The notes under the pieces: model-generated
The model's database searches: none
What the model was told of the DNA's origin: nothing
Seen by the model: only the letters and a program-made list of their open reading frames with translations
NCBI GenBank assembly: GCA_947424985.1
Contig: CANDYN010000054.1
Span: 1-7,458 of the forward strand
From: Rickettsiales bacterium
GTDB lineage: Bacteria > Pseudomonadota > Alphaproteobacteria > Rickettsiales > Deianiraeaceae
DNA length: 7,458 bases
Direction: 5' to 3'
In this document: positions 6,687-7,458 of the stretch, piece by piece
Layout of the letters: the number at the start of each line of letters is the position of its first letter
Numbering within the stretch: the stretch's first letter is position 1
Made by a program: the position numbers and the translations under genes

Positions 6687-7175
6687 ATGTCAACTACTTA
6701 TAAAAAGTCAAGCGTAAATTTAGAACATGCAAAGTTTGTTACGAACAGAAAAATGGTTCTAATCGATGCAACAAATCTCGTTGTTGGAAGATTAGCTGCT
6801 CATATTGCGCAAATATTAATTGGGAAAAATAAACTGAATTTTAGCCAAGGTGTTGATTGTGGAGATCGTGTTATTTTAATCAATGCAAATAAGATGAAAT
6901 TTACATCTAATAAATTTAAAACAAAGAAATATTACAGACACACTGGATTCGTAGGTGGTCTTAAAGAATCTACGCCATCTGAGCTTTTTGCAAAAAATAA
7001 AAGTGATGAAGTAATCGAACATGCCGTAAAGGGAATGCTGCCAAAAAATAGACTTCAAGATGTTATGATGAAAAATTTAAGAGTGTTTCACGGACCTACT
7101 CATGATTTTAAAGGTCAAATATCTGAAGTTATTGATATAGCTGCGAAAAGCAGAAAAAATGTTGCAAATAGTTAA
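6687..7175 (+). CDS. rplM: 50S ribosomal protein L13
   Basis: L13 is an early-assembling 23S rRNA-binding protein of the large subunit. Of 162 residues (E. coli: 142), the family core is clear: IDATNLVVGRLA at 26-37, the KYYRHTGFVGGLKE segment at about 80-93, and GMLPKNRLQDVMMKNLRVF at about 115-133, followed by GPTHDF. The ATG at 6687 gives roughly 24 residues before the core, comparable to alphaproteobacterial homologues; an internal ATG at Met23 would remove the conserved lead-in, so the first start is preferred. The C-terminal tail after HDF is somewhat long and Lys/Ser-rich. The gene lies between rpsO and rpsI with gaps of 6 and 14 bases, so the three probably share one transcript. Confidence 0.97.
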   Translation: MSTTYKKSSVNLEHAKFVTNRKMVLIDATNLVVGRLAAHIAQILIGKNKLNFSQGVDCGDRVILINANKMKFTSNKFKTKKYYRHTGFVGGLKESTPSELFAKNKSDEVIEHAVKGMLPKNRLQDVMMKNLRVFHGPTHDFKGQISEVIDIAAKSRKNVANS

Positions 7176-7189
7176 TTGTTATAAAATTT

Positions 7190-7458
7190 ATGACCGAAGA
7201 AAAAAAAGTAACAACAAAGCCTGTGGTTAAAAAAACTCCGGCAGTAAAAAAGATCAAAGATGATACAGTAGTTGCGGCATCAGCTGAGACTACTGATGCA
7301 AACAAAGAAATTGCAGTAGCGCCGAAAAAAGCTACAAAGACAGTGACCAAAGTTAAAAAGAATCCATGGAAATCTCAAGCAGTTGGAAAAAGAAAGTCAA
7401 GTATTGCAAAAGTATGGATTGCAGACTCTAGCGACAAAGGATCTATAAGTATAAACGA
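7190..7458 (+). CDS. rpsI: 30S ribosomal protein S9 (3' partial) with long N-terminal extension
   Basis: The gene begins at the ATG at 7190 and runs off the right edge after 89 complete codons. The conserved S9 start is visible at about residues 62-77 (SQAVGKRKSSIAKVWI), matching the GKRKxAIARVW signature that opens this family. S9 lies in the small-subunit head, and its C-terminal tail, outside the window, reaches toward P-site tRNA. Residues 1-61 are a low-complexity extension rich in Lys, Ala, Thr and Val (for example KKTPAVKK and PKKATKTVTKVKK), longer than the N-terminal leader of other alphaproteobacterial S9 proteins I know. No later ATG exists in the visible part, so the extension is probably translated. 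Its position 14 bases after rplM is the widespread rplM-rpsI pairing. Confidence 0.95.
   Translation, partial: MTEEKKVTTKPVVKKTPAVKKIKDDTVVAASAETTDANKEIAVAPKKATKTVTKVKKNPWKSQAVGKRKSSIAKVWIADSSDKGSISIN

Noticed and set aside
1000..7175. Possible TGA reassignment, since none of the seven visible stop codons is TGA
   Set aside because: Seven genes are too few, Trp positions checked in gyrB use TGG, and conserved proteins end at their usual lengths with TAA or TAG.
7129..7350. 73-codon minus-strand frame, hydrophobic with Val/Phe runs
   Set aside because: It is antisense to rplM and the Lys/Ala-rich rpsI extension, whose complement naturally reads Phe/Val/Leu.

Overview
The window is AT-rich (roughly two thirds A+T by eye). 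It carries bacterial housekeeping genes of proteobacterial type: a long GyrB with the insertion after its TOPRIM domain, a type I peptide deformylase, and ribosomal proteins S15, L13 and S9. These are mixed with genes I cannot match to any family. High A+T, leaders with almost no Shine-Dalgarno sequence, lineage-specific proteins beside core genes, and an N-terminally extended S9 fit a host-associated alphaproteobacterium (Rickettsiales/Holosporales-like). That placement is inference; no 16S or other decisive marker is present.

Layout. 1-1016 (+): 3' part of a gene for an acidic, cysteine-rich protein with a nearly perfect tandem 57-residue repeat at the left edge; the reading frame is open to base 1, so the true start lies outside. 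1000-1623 (-): a small multi-pass membrane protein of the PAP2 phosphatase superfamily, converging on the first gene and overlapping it by 17 bp, with a good promoter but a non-ATG start and a terminator-like hairpin inside its 3' coding end. 1673-4147 (-): gyrB, complete, with a candidate promoter in the 78-bp gap before it. 4226-5704 (-): a 492-residue protein of unknown function with a disordered, Lys/Ser-rich N-terminus and a hydrophobic centre. 5711-6256 (-): def, six bases upstream of the unknown gene, so the two probably share a transcript. 6257-6392: a 136-bp divergent promoter region with a T8A7 tract between promoters for def (-) and the ribosomal genes (+). 6393-7458 (+): rpsO, rplM and the start of rpsI, tightly packed as one operon; rpsI runs off the right edge.

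Functionally, rpsO-rplM-rpsI and def all serve translation (ribosome subunits and removal of the formyl group from new proteins), and they diverge from one control region. gyrB supplies DNA supercoiling. The PAP2-like, 492-residue and acidic repeat proteins are the accessory part; the sequence does not reveal their roles. I see no RNA gene, CRISPR array, insertion sequence, toxin-antitoxin pair or recognisable defence system. The most unusual points are the recent in-frame duplication, the hairpin plus T-run inside the PAP2-like gene, that protein's altered catalytic motifs, and the placement of rpsO directly before rplM-rpsI.
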